Source: Brachypodium distachyon (Eukaryota; Streptophyta; Magnoliopsida; Poales; Poaceae). Taken from it: a stretch of DNA of 64,000 bases. Below are positions 34,060 to 46,140 of this stretch, piece after piece. Below the pieces are notes generated by a model. The model searched no databases. It saw nothing but the letters and a program-made list of their open reading frames with translations, and was not told the origin of the DNA. Position 1 is the first letter of the stretch. Each line of letters begins with the position of its first letter. Position numbers and translations under genes: made by a program. Where the stretch lies: contig NC_016134.3 in NCBI RefSeq assembly GCF_000005505.3, forward strand, positions 44,668,650-44,732,649, written 5' to 3'.

Positions 34060-34530
34060 ACTGCGGTTCAAAGCGAACCCAACGGAGGAGGCGCCTCACT
34101 GCTCGTGCTACCACGATCCTCTTGTTGGGACGACGGCCATGGACGCTTTCAACGAGTGGTGGGCCGTGGCCGGGACGTGCGCCGTTGGCGTTGTCATTGA
34201 CATCCGCGCCGGCCATCGTCTGTGCGGCGGATGCATATCTCCACCAAGCCAGAGTCCTTCGAAGGCGCTTACAATGTCATTAGCGAGCCAATGCCGGCGG
34301 TCGTCATGCTCAATTGGTCGATTCAATTTGCAGGAAGGCCGAGGTGCCCGCCACTGCGGCGGATGATGTCCCGTTCAACTTCGTTACCGGGATAAATCTT
34401 GATTGGGCTTCCGTTGATATGTACTTCACAGAATTTGATGGGAATGGCGTGGAGGAATTGACGGCGGCAAAGGGTTTCATGCGCAGTGTGAGGTCTATGA
34501 GAGGAAAACAATTAATCCAAAGCGTCTAAA
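34060..34530 (+). pseudogene. SSL fragments, two non-adjacent pieces joined
   Basis: The first part reads KANPTEEAPHC. The second (34325-34500) reads DDVPFNFVTGINLDWASVDM then jumps to DGNGVEELTAAKGF, so about 130 codons of SSL between VYFT and DGNGVQVEEL are missing. Confidence 0.75.
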
Positions 34531-34619
34531 TTCAGCCTTGTTTCTCATCGTTCTTGCGCAAGCAAACAGTGTCGAGCAAAAATTCAGAGAGAAGTCCACT
34601 AATCATGTTTATTTGTCAA

Positions 34620-35090
34620 TCAATAACACGACCGCTTCTCCCCCATAAATAAATTCGCAAACAAACAGTACAGCAGTCTCAGTAGCACCCAGACACACGC
34701 GGCTGCCGATCGGATCAGAGTTCGCTGCCCAACGTAAGGAAAGCCGCACTGCAGTGGTGCATGCTATAAAATTACTCTGTTTTCCCCCATACGCGCCCGC
34801 ATCATCATGCCTGCATAATGCCTGAAACTGATATAACAACTACTCCAATTTCCGTGCTAGTGCTGATCAGTTGATCGCCACCGGCCAGTTGATAACTAGA
34901 GCTCCCTTGATTTCAGTCCGTTAATTGGGTCACGCATCATAAGTTTTCTGTCGGCTGTGTCATGCATTTTATGCGATACTCCTGTATGAGAAGCTAGGCA
35001 ATCAGTTGGCCTACATAGCATATCATGCATCTATATACAGGTGATGGACTACAAGATGGACACGATATGCGGCGATAGCCATCGATAATA
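34620..35090. other. Decayed copy of the repeated module
   Basis: It contains ttgatttcagtccgttaattgggtcacgcatcat and gatggacacgatatgcggcgat of the module. The TATA-like element has become ggcctacatagc. No gene. Confidence 0.5.
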
Positions 35091-35095
35091 GTTCA

Positions 35096-36009
35096 CAGAT
35101 GTCTTGTTGAGACTCTCGTTGGTTTTGTTGAGAGTCACAGTGGTGTTCTGGAGATTTAGAGCGATGGTCTTGAGAGTAGCTTCCAAGTCCGCCACTGTCA
35201 TTGTCGTTGCAGTAACTTGGTCCTCAATGGCATTCATGCGCGATGTCAGCGTAGGAGGACGAGGTCCACGCGCCGTGATGTCGAAGCTTCAAAACACCAA
35301 GGTCTACCGCCGTCTGATCCGACGAGTACTAGGGCAAGCCTTTCCTCTGCCAATCGGACCGATGCCACCGCCTGAAGCACACCACCTCAACCGATCGACC
35401 GGAATTTCACCACCGGCACCTAAGGGCGTGCAGGCAACCGTCGATCGTCGTCGAAGTCGTGGCCGAACAAGACACCGCCGCCGTTGTTGTCTCCACCGAT
35501 GCCGCGTTCGTCGTGCAGGCACCACACCGCCGCCACAAGCTGCAAGCGAGATCGGGGATTCTACGGGAGATCCCAACCCGGTCTCCTCCACAACTCAAAA
35601 CGCCACCCAATTCGCGAAATCGAAGCCGATTTGCAAATTGAAGAGCTCCTCTTTTTTTGGGGGGATTTTTTTTTTGTTATGGATTTGATGGTAAGATCCG
35701 AAGATCGGTGGCTCTGTATACCAAATGTTACGATCAGACCTAGTGGCAACACACCAAATAGGTTCAGATCTGCAACTCTTGGTTCAGATTCAGTTACAAG
35801 CAGATTTGAGGAAGAAGAGCAACGGAGGAGGAAAGTAGCTCAGACTGCAAGTCAGTTTATCGATGAACCTGGCAAAACCTCTGCAGCTGGACGCAGCCAG
35901 GCCTCAAGCACCTGGCACATAATTAACAGGCTGGACTATCACTTGTTGCTCCAGGTCTTCACTTCAGTTGTCGTTGTGGGCTGGCCCATAACCGTGACAT
36001 TGACATGAC
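35096..36009 (-). mobile_element. LTR-retrotransposon remnant (one LTR plus start of gag)
   Basis: On the minus strand an LTR-like block starts TGTCATG (36009) and ends CGTAACA (35727). It is followed by tggtatacagagccacc, close to the usual initiator-Met-tRNA primer site TGGTATCAGAGC. A GC-rich leader and a frame starting MNAIEDQVTATTMTVADLEA then follow. The rest of the element is missing. It sits within a module copy, between gataatagttcaca and ccacacc. Confidence 0.65.
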
Positions 36010-36094
36010 ACCACACCCCGCACAAGCCATTAAAGTGTTGAGATATTGGAAGAAACCAAAACATTACGTCAAGTAGACGCTCCCACGAAGTTGG

Positions 36095-36382
36095 TACCGT
36101 TTGCGGCAAACCCGACAGAGGAGGCGCCTCACTGCCCGTGCTACTACGACCCTGTCCTTGAGATGACTACTGGGTGGCGTTGAACCGGGAGAAGGCAAGG
36201 CCGGACGTGGCCGCGACGACGAAGAAACCAGTGAGCGTCAGGCTTGATAGGAATGGCGTGCAGGCCAACGAGCAGAGTCTGACGGGCAAGGTGTCCTTCT
36301 CAGCGAGGTCACCGAAATGAACAACAGGGCTCTGAGCCTCTCTCATCCGTCCAGCTTGACTACATCGGACTAGTTGCCTAAC
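36095..36382 (+). pseudogene. SSL fragment (5' piece joined to C-terminal piece)
   Basis: ANPTEEAPHCPC is followed directly by YWVALNREKARPDVA, then RLDRNGVQ, and ends QLDYIGLVA. Frames change at least twice. Confidence 0.75.
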
Positions 36383-36478
36383 TAGTATACAAGAAATTCT
36401 GACTAACAACAAATGTGCCACGGAACGAATTTTTCTGAGGGCGTAATCTTAGTTTGTTTGGAGTTCGGCCGAGTTTAT

Positions 36479-37012
36479 ATGTTGGCAAAACACCATCTGC
36501 TTAAGAGTTTCATCTTCTTCATCAGATGCATCCCTTGTGCATGAACGAACAACCTGTAGCAAACACATGAGTAACTAATGCAAAAAAACAACAGAATAAA
36601 AAAAAATCTTCAAATGCTCAACATAAAAATTGTCAAAAAAAAACAAATGGCACCAAATGACAACTGCAAATTTACAGATGGGCATTTACATCCAAAGGGG
36701 GACAGTCATTCTTGACAGGATCTAATACATAGTTACTCCACTTGTTGTTAGGATCCAATAAAAGATAGTAAGTCTTGAATGCTGAAGACCGGAGACAACA
36801 AAAACTTACTCATAGAAAAGTTGTCGCAAAAAAAAAAGCCAAGGATGAAGGATAATTAATCTAAGCTGCATACTTGGCATTATATTTTCTTATAAGCCAT
36901 TCAAGACTCTCCTCGGCGGTTTCCATAGTGCAGACCATCTGCCTTTGCTCTGCATTGACAAATAATTCAGTCACGATGAAATACTCGTCACTTCCACTCC
37001 GTGCTCCACCCG
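36479..37012 (-). pseudogene. 3' piece of the SANT gene
   Basis: It matches 13779-14272 over about 530 bp. The C-terminal frame is still readable (GARSGSDEYFIVTELFVNAE ... RKYNAKYAA). It breaks off in CGTGCTCCACC and runs into the repeated module. Confidence 0.85.
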
Positions 37013-37429
37013 TTGATCGCACATGCATGTACTCTGATTTTTCCACCACGCGTTGCATGTATGCATCTTGAAACTGATCCAACAACTTTTTCGTATTTTG
37101 AAATAGTGTTGATCGTACGGGCCAGTGGATAACTAGAGATCCCTTGATTCCAGTGGGTTGGCTCATGCATCATATGCTATCTATCATTCTATCGGTTGGG
37201 TCACGCATCTTATACCATATAAGTATATCATGCATATCTGAGGAGCTAAGCAATCAGCTGGCCTATAAATAATGAAATTTGATATCAGTAATGGCCTATA
37301 CAATATATGGCGATGCCTATATCGATATATCGCCCATACTTGACTCTTCATCTATAGCTCACAATCCAATGAAAAATTTGAGATATTGGAAGAAACCAGG
37401 AAATCATGTCGAGTAGACGCTCCGACGGT

Positions 37430-37810
37430 GTTTCTGTGGCTCGTAGGAAACCCGACGTAGGAGGTCCCTCACCGCATATGCCATCTTTTGGTTCGGACGA
37501 CAGTCGTGTCCTTCGGTGGGGCGGCGGCGCCGTCAGGTGGAGGTTCCCATGGCTACCGTGGTGCACCACGCCGAGGGGTGCCGTGCCAGGCATGAGTTGA
37601 TGTCCGATCTGTCAGCGAACCCGGAAAACGTGAGGCGCGACGGGAAAGACGGCAACCGGGTGGCCCTGAACCGGAGAAGGCGATGCCGAATGTGGCCACG
37701 GCTCCTATGAAACATCTGGTGGGCGTCAGGCTCTACGGGGATTGGGTGCAGGAGAAAGAGCTGACGGCGGCAAAGGGCGTCATGCTCAGCGAGGTCACCG
37801 AGAGCAAGAA
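37430..37810 (+). pseudogene. SSL C-terminal fragment, split by a LINE (continues 40251-40296)
   Basis: Pieces read GGGAVRW, HELMSDLSANPENVRRDGKD, VALNR, GVRLYGDWVQEKELTAAKGV and MLSEVTESK. After the LINE the same gene goes on with KNGRL, stop (TGA where TGG is expected), LGSVEL. Confidence 0.8.
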
Positions 37811-40250
37811 ACTTCTTATGGGTGCGGTGTCTCCTCGAACGCTTGGGCTGAACAGAAACTTCTTGCGTAATTTGGGTGAGGCGCCGAATCTTCAGCATCT
37901 TTCTCTGCCGTTCTCATTGACGGAATTAAAGAAGGCCATTAATGATATTCATGGGGAGAAGGCTCCGGGTCCTGATGGTTTTATTGGAGCGTTTTTCAAA
38001 TCTTGCTGGGACATCATTCATGTCGATCTTTTGGATGCTCTTAATCAGCTGATGCGTATGCAAGGATGGAACTGGAATTTGCTTAATTCGGCTCAAATTG
38101 TGTTAATCCCCAAGAAAGAGGGGACTGCCTCGGTAAATGATTTCCGACCAGTCAGTCTAATCACAGCATTGCAAAGCTTATGGGGAAGATGTTGGCTTCT
38201 CGGCTTGCTCTGGAGCTACCTCAGCTAGTGTCGATTTCCCAGAGTGCTTTCATCAAGGGTCAATCTATTCAAGAGAATTTTATATATGTGCAGAATGTGA
38301 TAAAAAAAGCTAAGACCTTGAAGAAGCCTATCGTTTTCTTGAAGTTAGACATTGCTAAGGCATTTGATTCTGTGCGATGGGATTATCTGATTGAAGTGCT
38401 GCAAGGACTGGGCTTTGATTCTAGGTGGACCGACCTGATCTCGTTGCTGCTTGCCTCTGCTTCCTCCAGAGTTCTTCTCAATGGCCAGCCAGGTTCCCCG
38501 TTTGTTCATAAGAGGGGTTTGAGGCAGGGGGACCCGCTGGCGCCTATGCTCTTTATTTTGGCAATGGAACCTCTTCACCGTTTGTTTGCTCGGGCGTCTC
38601 AGTTGGGAATCATTTCCCCCCTTGGGCAGTCTTATATTTCCATGAGATGCAGCCTTTATGCGGATGATGCGGCAATTTTTCTAAACCCTGTCAAAAGTGA
38701 TATTGAAGCGGCAATCAGAATTCTGAACTTATTTGGGATATTTCTGGACTTAAAATTAATTTGCAAAAGTGTGTGGCTTATCCGATTGGATGTGATGGTA
38801 TTAATGTTTAGGAGATCCTTGCAAATTTTGGAGGATCAATCGCTTCCCTCCCCTGTCGTTATTTGGGCCTCCCTTTGAGCTTCCAGAGACCTCGCAGAAT
38901 CGAGTTTCAGCCTCTAATTGATAAAATGGCAAGCAGATTGAAGCCTTGGAAGGGAAAGCTTATGTCCCGGGCTAGCCGTCTTGTCCTGGTTAATTCGGTA
39001 CTCTCATCCTTGACAACCTATTTTCTCTCATCGTTTGCCCTTCGGTTTGGGCACTGAAGAAGATGGATAAAATTCGTCGAGGTTTCCTTTGGACCGGTGA
39101 AGAAACTGCTAGTGGTGGCAAGTGCTTGGTCAATTGGCACACTGTTTGCTCTCCTAAAATCTTTGGTGGACTGGGAGTTAAGGACCTCATCAAATTCAGT
39201 AGAGCTCTTAGGCTCAGGTGGCTTTGGCTCCGATGGCAGCATGAGGAAAGACCTTGGAAATGTTTGCTGCCGCCTTGTAATGACACTGACAATGGCCTTT
39301 TCGCGGCTTGTACATCTATTCAGATTGGGAATGGAAAGGACTCCTCCTTTTGGAAAGACAGATGGCTCAATGGGCAATCCCCTCAGGACTTGGCGCCTAG
39401 CCTTTTTTCTCTTTCGAGAAGGAAGAATTTGTCTGTTTGTGATGCTCTGACTGATGGTAGATGGATGCGTGGTTTGCACAGGATTAACTCGGCTCCTGAT
39501 CTTGCCTCCTTTATTAATCTCTGGAGCGAGCTTTCTAGTATCCAGCTTTCTCCATTGCCTGATTCGATTTCATGGACTGTCTCACCTAGTGGAAACTATT
39601 CCGCCAGCTCAGCCTATTCGGTGCAGTTTATTGGGAGGATTCGCAAACCTGAGATCGGGATGATTTGGAAGATCAAAGTGGAGGGAAAAATCAAATTCTT
39701 TTTGTGGCTCCTCCTATTGAACAGATTATGGACAGCAGATCGACTGGCGGCTCGTGGGTGGCCACATCATGACCACTGCTGTTTCTGCGACCAGGTTCTG
39801 GAATCGGCATTCCATCTTGCTTTCCGCTGCACTTTTGCGAAGCAGGTCTGGCTCTCGATGAGACAAAGAAGCAAGAAGGCCTTTGATGTTGCTTCCTTAG
39901 CTGCCAGTATCAGGGGATGGTGGAGAAGGATGAGAAGAGAGATGGATGTCTGAATGGTCATAATTTTGCTATCTCTGTTGCGGCCTATTCGATTTGGAAC
40001 ATATGGAAAGAAAGGAATCGGAGGATTTTTAAAAATGAGATGATGTACACTGAAGGGGTTGTGGTTCTAATCAATCATGATCTGGATCACCTGAGAGAAG
40101 CCTTTTGGGAGTAGTTTGAGTTTGTCTTCTTATTGTACAGACAAGTCTTGTTGCTTGTTTCTTTTCTCTTTGCTTTGGTCTGGTACTTGTACATGGTTCT
40201 CTATCTTAATGAAAATGAAAATGTAGTGCTCCTGCTTGCCCTAAAAAAAA
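37811..40250 (+). mobile_element. 5'-truncated LINE (non-LTR retrotransposon) with 14-bp target duplication
   Basis: It is flanked by perfect 14-bp repeats accgagagcaagaa (37797-37810 and 40251-40264) and ends in ctaaaaaaaa. It starts within the reverse transcriptase (EKAPGPDGF, IPKKEG, FRPVSL). It then shifts frame near 38165 and goes on with KLDIAKAFDSVRWDYL, RGLRQGDPLAPMLF and the catalytic YADD (38660 region). From 39063 to 39953 a frame holds the zf-RVT region (KIKFFLWLLLLNRLWTADRL, with CCFCDQVLESAFHLAFRC). Several frameshifts make it dead. It inserted in an SSL piece that was already duplicated, so it is younger than the array. Confidence 0.93.
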
Positions 40251-41129
40251 ACCGAGAGCAAGAACGGCCGGCTGTGACTGGGATCAGTAGAACTCTGTTT
40301 GTTGTTTCCAATATACCATTGTTATTTTTTTGTCGATTTTGTTTGGCTTCGCTGTCTGTCTTTGCCAGACTTTTACTCGGCAATAAAGATCCCAATGAGC
40401 AGCTCAAGTCAATATACTTCATATAGGATTTTGTTTGACTGTTATTACTGTAATTCATTTTTAACCAAATCGCTCGAATCTTAACACGGATCCTGTCGAG
40501 GTCTAATCGGAATCCAAGTGAGCAGCTCAAGTCAATATACTTCATAGGAATGCCGGGAGGAATTCTACTACTCCGTAGTTCATTTCTTGGGCACGTCTTT
40601 GAATGAATCAGTCAAATAGCAGGGTATCCAGTATTCCAGTATATATGCATGCATGCATCCAGTATGATCAAGCCCAGCAGCCCGGCTCCAGATTAATTAA
40701 CCGTTGGATCTTCATACTGAGTACTCTGGTTTTTCCACAGCGCGCATAAACGCATAATGCATCTTGAAACTGGTCCAACAACTTTTCAAATATTTTTTAC
40801 TAGCGTTGATCGCACCGGCCAGTATGATATGGCGGAGCTCCCTTGATTTCAGTCGTTTGGTCACACATTATAGGCTATTTATTTGTTGGGTCATGCATCT
40901 TATAACATATACTAGTATGTCGTCATGCATATGTGAGGAGCTAAGCCATATCAGCTGGCGTATAAATAATGAAATTTGATATCCGTAATGGATCGCAAGA
41001 TGGATATGATATGTGGCGATACCTACCGATCAATCGCTCACACCTGAGTACATGTATCCAAACTATATCGCACAAGCCACTAAAACATTGAGATATTGGA
41101 AGAAACCAAAAAATTATGTCGAGTAGACC

Positions 41130-41520
41130 CTCAGACAATGTTCGTGCGGTTCGTGGCGAACCCTACGCAGCAAGTTCCTCACTGTTCGAGCCCGTTCGAT
41201 CCTCTGTTCGGGACGAGACGGCCGGGTCTTTCGCTGGGGCGGCAACGGCATAGAGTGGACCAGCTTCGCCAACAGAGCACGACTTCCACATGTCGCTCCT
41301 CAACGGCGTCACGGGCACCGAGAGGCTAGCCTTCGACGCTCGCAGGCAAGGGCCCTATGTCGATTTCTCTGATGACCGCGTCGTCGGTTGGACCACATTC
41401 GCGCACCACACGGACTACAGGCGGCCGCTCCCTGAGCCTCGTGTTCCACCAGAAGTCGGGCGACCTCTACATCGCCGACGTCTACAAGGTCCTGCTGTAG
41501 GCTGGTTCCGCCGGGAGGGA
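41130..41520 (+). pseudogene. Scrambled SSL fragment
   Basis: Readable parts: FVANPTQQVPHCSS, GRVFRWGGNGIEW, LLNGVTGTERLAFDARRQGP, VVGWTTFAHHTDYR, then SLVFHQKSGDLYIADVYK in another frame. Frames change several times. Confidence 0.75.
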
Positions 41521-41552
41521 GTCCGAGGAGCTCGTACTTTAAATGTGTTACG

Positions 41553-41706
41553 CCTGCAGTCTTTTTAGGGACCTGATAACACAGTGCATACGGTTCTTAC
41601 TTTAAATGCGTTGCTCCACGAATGACTGTCAGCTGCGTCTTTCATTGTCCCAACCTAAATTTGTCCCCCTTGCGAGTAATTTCTTCCGATTGATGTAGTT
41701 TCTCTA
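41553..41706 (-). pseudogene. Fragment of the SANT gene (exon 1/intron 1 part)
   Basis: It matches 14915-15070 (cctgataacacagt, actttaaatgcgttgctccac, gtctttcattgtcccaacct, gagtaatttcttcc). It lies directly before the membrane-protein-gene fragment. Confidence 0.75.
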
Positions 41707-42015
41707 ATCAACACGCAACACATGACCTAATGCCAGTGAGTTCACATTTCAAAATCAATCCAATTGGTACTATACCACCATACATAGTGGACAGAGGAAG
41801 AGGAGCAGGGGAATACGAGACACTGACAAGAGCGCGGCGACGAAGGAGTACTTGACGGCGGCTGCAAAGACGGGAGACCGAGATGAGCACCGGCTGCAGC
41901 AGGCAGCAGCCGCAACGCGCCTGCCCAGACCAGCACCACGGCTGCGGCGTTTTCCTGGGCCGGAGTTCAGAATTGTGCCGCCGTCAGAGTTGGAGTTGGA
42001 GCAGAGCACGGGGAA
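41707..42015 (-). pseudogene. Fragment of the small membrane protein gene
   Basis: It matches 30870-31440. The minus strand still reads FAAAVKYSFVAALL, but most of the transit peptide and linker are gone. It lies head to head with an SSL exon 1 piece, as in the intact pair. Confidence 0.75.
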
Positions 42016-42019
42016 ACAG

Positions 42020-42372
42020 AGACGTGCATCAGCGGCGGAGATCAAGGCGAGACCCATTGAGCACAGCATCCGCCTGCCGCTCCCCAGCGGTGTCACTGGT
42101 GCCGAAAGCCTTGCCTTTGACGCGTGCGGGCAGGGTCCCTGTGACGGTGTCTCCGACGGCCGCGTCCTCCGGTGGGGCAGCAGCGCCTTAGGGTGGACAA
42201 CCTTTGTGCACCACGACGATTACAGGCAGATCCCACTGTGCAGTGTCCCCGTGACACCATCGCGAGAGACCGAGGGAATCTGCGGGCTCCTGCTGGGGCT
42301 CGCGTTCCACCAGAAATCAGGCAACCTCTACATCTTAGACGCCTACGACGGTCTCTTGAGGGTTGGCTCGTA
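42020..42372 (+). pseudogene. SSL exon 1 fragment, well preserved
   Basis: An open frame from ASAAEIKARPIEHSIRLPLP through GRVLRWGSSALGWTTF, TEGICGLLLGLAFHQKSGNL and ILDAYDGLLRVGS. It is cut off at about 42372 by unrelated AT-rich sequence. Its signal peptide is missing. Confidence 0.8.
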
Positions 42373-42437
42373 TACGGATTGCGGATCTAACGATTTTGAC
42401 TTTGGAATAATCTTGATGTAATTTTTAGATTTATCAG

Positions 42438-42956
42438 TGTTGGAGAATACAATGCAAACTTGTAGAGTGTTCTCAATATTACAAGAATTATGTTATGCAT
42501 GAAGAATTATGTAGAATCTTTGGAATACTCTAGTGTTTAGATATGCATGAAAAATTATGCAGAAGCTTTGGAATACTCTAGAATAAGAGTTTAAAATAAA
42601 TAAATAGGAAACCTTCTAATACCTAGATATTTGTGTTGAAGTGTGTGGAAATCTTTAGATATTTTGTATCAATGGCTAAGATCTCGACACATGTCAAAGA
42701 TCCAATGGCCATGTAGTCCTATAAATAGAGGCACTTGCCTCACACCTTGAGTAGTATAGAATAAGGAAGTGAAGAAGGTGGAGAATAAGGTGTGAGCAAG
42801 TATAAGGTGTGTATGCTCTCTCTTGTACTAATATTCCTAAAGCAATATAGTACTACTTTGTTCATATAAATCTCCCGGTTAGGCCTTGTTATTTCTAAGT
42901 ACTTAGTGCATATAAGTTGTGATTTAACGTGAGCGGATTCGTCCGGAATCACAACA
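42438..42956 (+). mobile_element. Solo-LTR-like sequence (Copia type?)
   Basis: It starts TGTTG and ends CAACA, the inverted ends usual for LTRs. It carries a promoter-like tcctataaatagaggcac (42718) with gctctctcttgtac downstream. The 5-bp flanks (atcag, gtctt) do not match and no primer site follows, so this call is weak. Three related blocks (aacgtgagcgg/aacgtgagtggc) follow to 43035. Confidence 0.4.
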
Positions 42957-43577
42957 GTCTTGTTTCAACGTGAGTGGCATAGCCGCCCGGATTCAAGACT
43001 TGTTTTAACGTGAGTGGCTCTGCCGCCCGGAAGCTTGCACTAAGTAAGTAAAAATAAAAAATGACTAATCAAAAAATAGTTGGTATAGGTGAATAGGCTC
43101 TCTCGTAGTGTGTTAGGTCCACCTCGAAATCTCTGCAATCAGGAATCTTTGTTGTCCGTTTTTCTTTCAGCTTAGTCGATCGTCTGTACTATGATTCTTG
43201 AATCAATAAAGTCATATGCGTACTCTGCATCCTCCACTATGCCCATGCATGCATGTGCTTGCATGTTGACTCTGATCAACAACTTTCCAATTAGTGTTTT
43301 TACTAGCTCGCACCGGCCGGCCAGTAGGTAGGAGCTCCCTTGGTTTAGTCGGTTGGCTCACGCATTTTATGCTATCTATCGGTTGGGTCGTGCATCTTGT
43401 ACCATATAATATATCATGCACATCCGAGGAGCTATATAAGCAGTCAACTGGCCTATAAATAATGAAGTTTGATATCGGTAATCGATCACAAGATGGACAC
43501 CATATGTGATATCGATCTATCGCTCACACTTAACTCTCCATCTATAGCACCCAAGCCACTGGAAAATTGAGATATTG

Positions 43578-43815
43578 GAAGACCTGTTGGGGAATCCGGA
43601 CATTGTGAGACGCGACAGAAAAGGCGGTTACTGGGTGGCATTAAACCGGAGAAGGCAAGACTCTCCTATGAAGCACATGCCAAGTTCGACGGGATGGGGT
43701 GCATGTGGAAGAGCTTATGGCGGCAAAGGGTATCAAATGTTCTGCGAGGTCACTGGGAGGAAGAACGGCCGGTTGTGGCTGGGATCAGTGGAATGACTAA
43801 ATTGGCTTAGTTGCG
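43578..43815 (+). pseudogene. SSL C-terminal fragment
   Basis: The module tag gagatattggaag is fused straight to NPDIVRRDRKGGYWVALN, then EVTGRKNGRLWLGSVE followed by a frameshift to a stop and LNWLS. Confidence 0.75.
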
Positions 43816-43869
43816 CAACTCATTGACGTTAGCTACTCCATCGACCGCTTTTTGTTAATTAAATAAAGA

Positions 43870-44645
43870 ACTGTTGTGTTTACGATTTTTAAGGAAATAT
43901 TGTGGTATTTATGTGAGAATTTCTACAGTACCCAAAACTCCACTGCACTAGACGGAGTATTAATAAGAAGGGGCAGTTTAGACTTTTCGCATTAAATAAA
44001 ACAATAAAACAAAATCTCAAAATATCCTGATCCAATTATCCCGGTGCGTGCGGTTGCTGCGCCGGTGCCGCCGCCTCCTTCCTGCACACGCCGCCGGTCT
44101 CAGGCCAGCCCGCGCCGCCGGCCTCAGCCCATCCCACGATGCTGCCCTCCCCCTGCTCATTCACTTGCTCGTCAGCAATTTCATCGTTGCGTCGTCTACA
44201 ACTCCGTCCATGGCGTAGCTGTTGTCATCGACGTCCACAGGTGCGACCGCGATCTTGCCTCTCTCGCTCGATGTCCATAGCACTGCTGTTGCTGCCCACC
44301 GTGCCGGCGTCCTTTGTCCATGACGAGGAGGTTGCTTCTGAGCAGCAGCGTGGCGGCTTCATCATTGTCGTCTACAGCTCCGGCCGCCGCCTTGTCTCTC
44401 TCATGGCGCCCATGATGCTACCGTTGCTTTCCCCAATGTTCTTGACAACGTCTGCGAAAGCAACACAAAGATTTCGTTTTTGCCCTTACTTCTCAATACT
44501 CCTTCCTATTACTCCACACATCTTTATTGGAGTATTAGGAAGTATCAATTAATCTAAACCCTTGGATCTAAAAAATAAACGGTTCAAATTAATTTAAAGG
44601 GGGGGACCGAGCAGGGTTTTTTTTAAAAGGGGGACCGGTAAACGC
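43870..44645. other. Unassigned insertion in the 3' flank of an SSL copy
   Basis: The flanks match the single stretch at 50610-50660 (agaactgtt ... cgggtttaaagaggata), so about 780 bp was inserted. The insert has a GC-rich middle (44040-44400) and AT-rich ends. I see no terminal repeats or known coding sequence. Confidence 0.45.
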
Positions 44646-45519
44646 GGTTTAACAGAGGATATAATTGATGTGTACTCCGTAGTGAAGTTTTGTTAGACAT
44701 GCTGTATATAGTTTTCTTTACAGCTGTCAGACTTGTATGTTTTTTCGTTGTGCCACGACCAGGACTGGCGAGTCCGCTCAGAGAGCCTCTTTGCTCTTTT
44801 ATTACTGTGCTGTTTACCTCTGATTCTCCATTCATATGTTTGTTGTTTTTCATATTCATTGTTTCTTTTGTCGATTTTGTTTGGCTTCGTTGCCTAACTT
44901 CTGCCAGATTTTTAATAAGAATCCCAATGAGCAGCTCAAGCCAACATGCATCATAGGAAGACCAAGCAGTGGCATAGGAATGCCGGGAGTAAGTTCATTT
45001 CTTGGGCACTCGATTTGTACGTCTTTGAATGAATCAGGCAATTAGCAGGATGTCCACGTCCGGCGGATATGCATGCATGATCAAGCCCAGCAGCTCGGCT
45101 CCAGATTAATTATTAACCGTTGGATCCTCATACTGAGTATACTCTGGTTTTTCCGCAACGCGCATGCACGCATAATGCGTCTTGAAACTGATCCAACAAC
45201 TTTTCAAATATTTTTTACTAGCGTTGATCGCACCGGCCAGTTGATTTCCGTCGGTTGGGTGACCCATCATATGCTATCTATTGGTTGGGTCATGCATCTT
45301 ATAACATACTACTATATCATGCATATGCGAGGAGCTAAAGAATCAGCTGGCCAATAAAAAATGAAATTTGATATCAGTAATGGATCGCAAGATGAATATG
45401 ATGTGTGGTGAATTAACCTAGAGATCAAGTGCTCACACTTGAGTACACGTCTCCAAACTATACCGCACAAGCCACTAAAAATCGAGATATTGGAAGAAAC
45501 CAAGAAATTATGTCGAGTA
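44646..45519. other. SSL 3' flank and next module copy
   Basis: The 3' flank (gttttgttagacatgctg, ttgtcgattttgtttggctt, cccaatgagcagctcaagcc) is shared with 40310-40560 and 51340. It is then followed by the module with its mutated TATA element (ggccaataaaaaa, 45347). No intact gene. Confidence 0.55.
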
Positions 45520-46140
45520 AACGCTCCGACTGTATTCGTGCGGTTTGCGGCGAACCCTATAGAGGAGGCACCTCACTGCTCAAGCTAGGACGAGACGGCC
45601 GGGTCTTTCGCTGGGCGGCAACGTCAGGTGGACCACCTTCACCGACAAAGCACAACCTCCACCTGTCACTCCCCACCGGCAGCCTAGCCTTTGATGCTCG
45701 CAGGCAAGGGCCCTATGCTGGTTTCTCGGATGGCCGGGTGTCCTCCGGTGGGGCGGTAGCGTTGTCGGATGGACAATATTTGCGCACCATGCAGACTACA
45801 TGAGGATCCCCCCTATGCACCGTTTCTGTGGCACCATCGCAAGGGGAGAGCATCTGTGGCCGCCCGACGCACCTTTCGTTCCCCCGCAAGTCCGGCGACC
45901 TCTACATCGCCGTGGTCTGCAAGGGCCTCCGGAAGGTCGTCGGTTCCAACGGCGTGGAGGCCGAGGTGCTCGCCACTGCCGCCGCCGACGACATCAACTA
46001 GTTCAACTTTGTCAATGGCATCGATGTTGATTAGGCCATCGGCGACGTCTACTTCACCGCTATCAGCATCGTGTATCCATGGAGGTTGATAATGGAACTT
46101 CACTACGCTGGCCCAGTTGCGTAACTTGTTTACAAGAACT
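45520..46140 (+). pseudogene. SSL fragment, exon 1 in several frames
   Basis: Readable: SLAFDARRQGPYAGFSDGR, then ESICGRPTHLSFPRKSGDLY, EAEVLATAAADDIN, stop, FNFVNGIDVD, stop, AIGDVYFTAISIVYP. It has at least two in-frame stops and several frameshifts. Confidence 0.8.

Noticed and set aside
35104..35688. 194-residue plus-strand frame as a gene
   Set aside because: It is the antisense of the LTR-element leader and gag start. Composition is R/T/P-rich without domains.
44040..44560. Open frames of 78 and 137 residues in a GC-rich stretch
   Set aside because: No domain and P/R/S-rich. The stretch is part of an insertion absent from the sister copy at 50.6 kb. It could be transposon sequence, but I found no ends.
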